Origin: an uncultured Parabacteroides sp.
Lineage (GTDB): Bacteria; Bacteroidota; Bacteroidia; Bacteroidales; Tannerellaceae
Assembly: GCA_934725305.1 (NCBI GenBank)
Contig: CAKVBA010000040.1
Coordinates: forward strand, 1-24,482
Length of the DNA stretch: 24,482 nt
Reading direction: 5' to 3'
The translations under genes were made by a program, and so were the position numbers. The notes under the pieces are model-generated. The model was given only the letters and a program-made list of their open reading frames with translations, was not told the DNA's origin and made no database searches. Of this stretch, positions 22,966-24,482 are shown in pieces (within the stretch, counting starts at the first letter, position 1; each line of letters opens with the position of its first letter).

Positions 22966-24201
22966 ATGCGTAGTACATTTAAGGTTCTGTTCTACCTCAA
23001 AAAGAACGCCCCCAAGAAGAACGGTTCCGTTCCCGTGATGTGCCGTATCACCATAGACGGTACGATAGCCCAGTTCAGTTGCAAATGCGACATCCATCCC
23101 GATTTGTGGGACATCAAGAGCAACCGGGCTTCGGGAAAGAGTGCCGTAGCATTAGAAACCAACCGTTTCTTGGACAAGATACGTGTCGGCATCAATGCCA
23201 AATACAAAGAGATTGCCGAAAGGGATAACTATGTCACAGCCGAAAAAGTGAAGAATGCTTTCTTGGGCTTGGAAATGCGGCACGAAACCTTGCTGAAAGT
23301 CTTTGTCCAGCACAATGAGGACTTTTTCAAACAGGTCGATGCTGGCTTGCGATGCCCATCTACCTACCACAAGTATTGCACGGTCTATAAGCATTTGGAG
23401 GAGTTCATCAAGACCCGGTACCGTGTCAGCGACATTGCTTTGAAAGAACTCACTCCGGCTTTCATTACCGACTTTGACATCTTCCTGCGCACCGAAAAGC
23501 AATGCTGTAACAACACGGTATGGATTTACATGATGCCCCTGCGCCGTATGATTACCATTGCCCAGAATCACGGATGGATAGTTCGTGACCCGTTCGTGGA
23601 TTACAGCATATCCGCCGAGAGTACCGACAGGGACTATCTGACCAAGGATGAAATCCGCAGGCTGTTGGATTTGAAATTCAGGCGTAAATCAATGGAGCTG
23701 GTTCGGGATTTGTACGTCTTCTGCTGTTTTACGGGCTTGTCCTTTACCGATATGAAGAACCTGACCAAAGATAACCTTCAGACTTCCTTTGACGGTAAAC
23801 TCTGGATTATGACCAAGCGACAAAAGACAGGTGTGGAGTCCAATATCATGCTTTTGGATATTCCGAAGCAGATTATCGAGAAGTACGATGGCATGGCGAA
23901 GGAGGATTACCTCCTGCCCGTTCCGCAGTATATTACCGCCTGCAAGAACATCAAGAAAATCATCGGACTCTGCGGTATCGAAAAAGAGATCACGTGGCAT
24001 ACCAGCCGCCACACTATGGCGACGGAAATCTGCCTGACCAACGGCGTTCCCATTGAAACCCTTTCCAAGATGCTCGGACATATGAACATCCGCACCACGC
24101 AGATTTATGCCAAAATCACACACGAAAAGGAAAGTCGGGATATGGCAGCACTCTCCGATAAGTTGAGCAAGATAGAGCAATTCAATGGTATCACTATATA
24201 A
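22966..24201 (+). CDS. Tyrosine recombinase/integrase, CTnDOT-like
   Basis: This is a site-specific recombinase of 411 aa that would integrate and excise the element. An N-terminal arm-binding region (about 1-105) precedes a core-binding SAM-like domain (about 108-205) and the catalytic domain (about 220-400). Catalytic residues visible are Lys287 (KRQKTG), His345 and Arg348 (HTSRHTMAT), His372 (MLGHMNIRTTQIYAKI) and the nucleophile Tyr381. The first catalytic Arg, normally in TGLR, is Ser259 here (CFTGLSFTDM). The same substitution is known in IntDOT of CTnDOT, so it supports a Bacteroidales conjugative-element integrase, not a defective enzyme. ATG 22966 follows the promoter box closely. 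A stop codon and a strong ribosome site for the next gene follow directly. Confidence 0.95.
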   Translation: MRSTFKVLFYLKKNAPKKNGSVPVMCRITIDGTIAQFSCKCDIHPDLWDIKSNRASGKSAVALETNRFLDKIRVGINAKYKEIAERDNYVTAEKVKNAFLGLEMRHETLLKVFVQHNEDFFKQVDAGLRCPSTYHKYCTVYKHLEEFIKTRYRVSDIALKELTPAFITDFDIFLRTEKQCCNNTVWIYMMPLRRMITIAQNHGWIVRDPFVDYSISAESTDRDYLTKDEIRRLLDLKFRRKSMELVRDLYVFCCFTGLSFTDMKNLTKDNLQTSFDGKLWIMTKRQKTGVESNIMLLDIPKQIIEKYDGMAKEDYLLPVPQYITACKNIKKIIGLCGIEKEITWHTSRHTMATEICLTNGVPIETLSKMLGHMNIRTTQIYAKITHEKESRDMAALSDKLSKIEQFNGITI

Positions 24202-24203
24202 TA

Positions 24204-24209
24204 AGGAGG
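24204..24209 (+). promoter_or_regulatory. Perfect Shine-Dalgarno AGGAGG for the RhuM-like gene
   Basis: AGGAGG ends seven bases before ATG 24217 and starts two bases after the integrase stop. Strong sites like this are rare among the chromosomal genes of this window, which fits a gene of foreign origin and translation from the integrase transcript. Confidence 0.7.
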
Positions 24210-24216
24210 ACGAACG

Positions 24217-24482
24217 ATGAAAAGAGAAATCATAACCATTGGAGAGAATGGGAAGGTACATATCCCGACAGCTCCCGTTTGGATGTCGGCTTGCGAAATA
24301 GCCTCCTTGTTCGGAGTATTCTCCGGTAAGGTAAACAGTCACATCAAATCTGTCTTCAAAGAGGGTTTGCTCAGAGAAGATGAGGTGATGCAAACCCTAT
24401 TGTTCAAGGGCGGTGCGGTGGATTTATACAACATTGAAATGATAATGATGCTGTCTTTTCGTTTTGTTTCCCCCCATGCCCA
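24217..24482 (+). CDS. RhuM-like virulence/DNA-binding protein, 3' end cut by the window
   Basis: Eighty-eight codons are visible and the frame is open to the right edge. The sequence WMSACEIASLFGVFSGKVNSH, then IKSVFKEGLLREDEV and YNIEMIMMLSFRF, resembles the N-terminal part of RhuM-type proteins (typically W-x-x-x-x-IAELFG, HIKNIFKEGEL, YNLDVIISVGYRV). RhuM proteins are widespread on mobile elements, but their molecular role is unclear; the N-terminal part looks like a helix-turn-helix. It starts 15 bases after the integrase stop. Because it is truncated here, the C-terminal domain is unknown, and a small excision-type regulator cannot be excluded. Confidence 0.65.
   Translation, partial: MKREIITIGENGKVHIPTAPVWMSACEIASLFGVFSGKVNSHIKSVFKEGLLREDEVMQTLLFKGGAVDLYNIEMIMMLSFRFVSPHA

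Larger units (their letters stand above)
22374..24482. mobile_element. Probable left end of an integrated element (partial)
   Basis: Past the DUF4301 terminator come about 590 bases without a convincing gene, a block of direct and inverted repeats, a tyrosine recombinase, and a RhuM-like gene that continues off the window. This order (chromosomal gene, attachment region, integrase, cargo) is typical of one end of a Bacteroidales conjugative or mobilisable element. The exact junction cannot be set without the other end. No conjugation genes are visible in this window. Confidence 0.6.

Overview
The window looks like a chromosomal stretch of a gut-type Bacteroidales bacterium, most likely Parabacteroides or Bacteroides. 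The grounds are the gene families present (PF14905-type outer-membrane barrel, lipoprotein adaptor and outer-membrane lipoprotein of a Bacteroidetes HAE1 pump, DUF4301, DUF151-UVR nuclease, CTnDOT-like integrase), several TAnnTTTG promoter boxes, and mostly weak Shine-Dalgarno sites. The genus is inferred, not proven.

Layout. (1) 1-4.9 kb: an AT-rich radical SAM/SPASM gene that runs off the left edge, then a TonB-receptor-like outer-membrane barrel and a propeller-type lipoprotein. This looks like an accessory surface or peptide-maturation region. (2) 5.0-12.4 kb: a minus-strand AraC regulator, divergent from a four-gene plus-strand operon. That operon holds an RND efflux adaptor, the RND pump, a TolC-like outer-membrane lipoprotein and, overlapping the last one, an LpxA-like acyltransferase. 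It ends at a strong terminator. (3) 12.7-14.7 kb: a two-gene unit of bifunctional nuclease (DUF151 + UVR) and CNT-type nucleoside transporter. (4) 15.1-20.6 kb, minus strand: a RelA/SpoT-type (p)ppGpp synthetase whose HD hydrolase motif appears lost, followed by a tricorn-like S41 protease. (5) 20.8-22.3 kb: a DUF4301 protein with motifs resembling UDP-sugar pyrophosphorylases. (6) 22.4 kb to the right edge: what looks like the left end of an integrated mobile element, with a block of 22-bp direct and inverted repeats, a CTnDOT-like tyrosine recombinase and a truncated RhuM-like gene.

How the parts work together. The AraC protein probably controls the divergent efflux operon. The pump components form a tripartite envelope exporter, and the coupled LpxA paralogue hints at coordinated outer-membrane remodelling. 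Three of the four intrinsic terminators that follow plus- or minus-strand units between 12.5 and 22.4 kb share one stem sequence (GGGCTGTGTC-like), oriented with the upstream gene, and the fourth carries the motif in its loop. This is a recurrent terminator-type repeat family.

Most of the window is ordinary core genome. The parts most worth a second look are the repeat block upstream of the integrase, the LpxA paralogue in the efflux operon, the hydrolase-dead-looking RSH enzyme, the nucleotidyltransferase signature in DUF4301, and the radical SAM region at the left edge. No tRNA, rRNA or CRISPR array was recognised.
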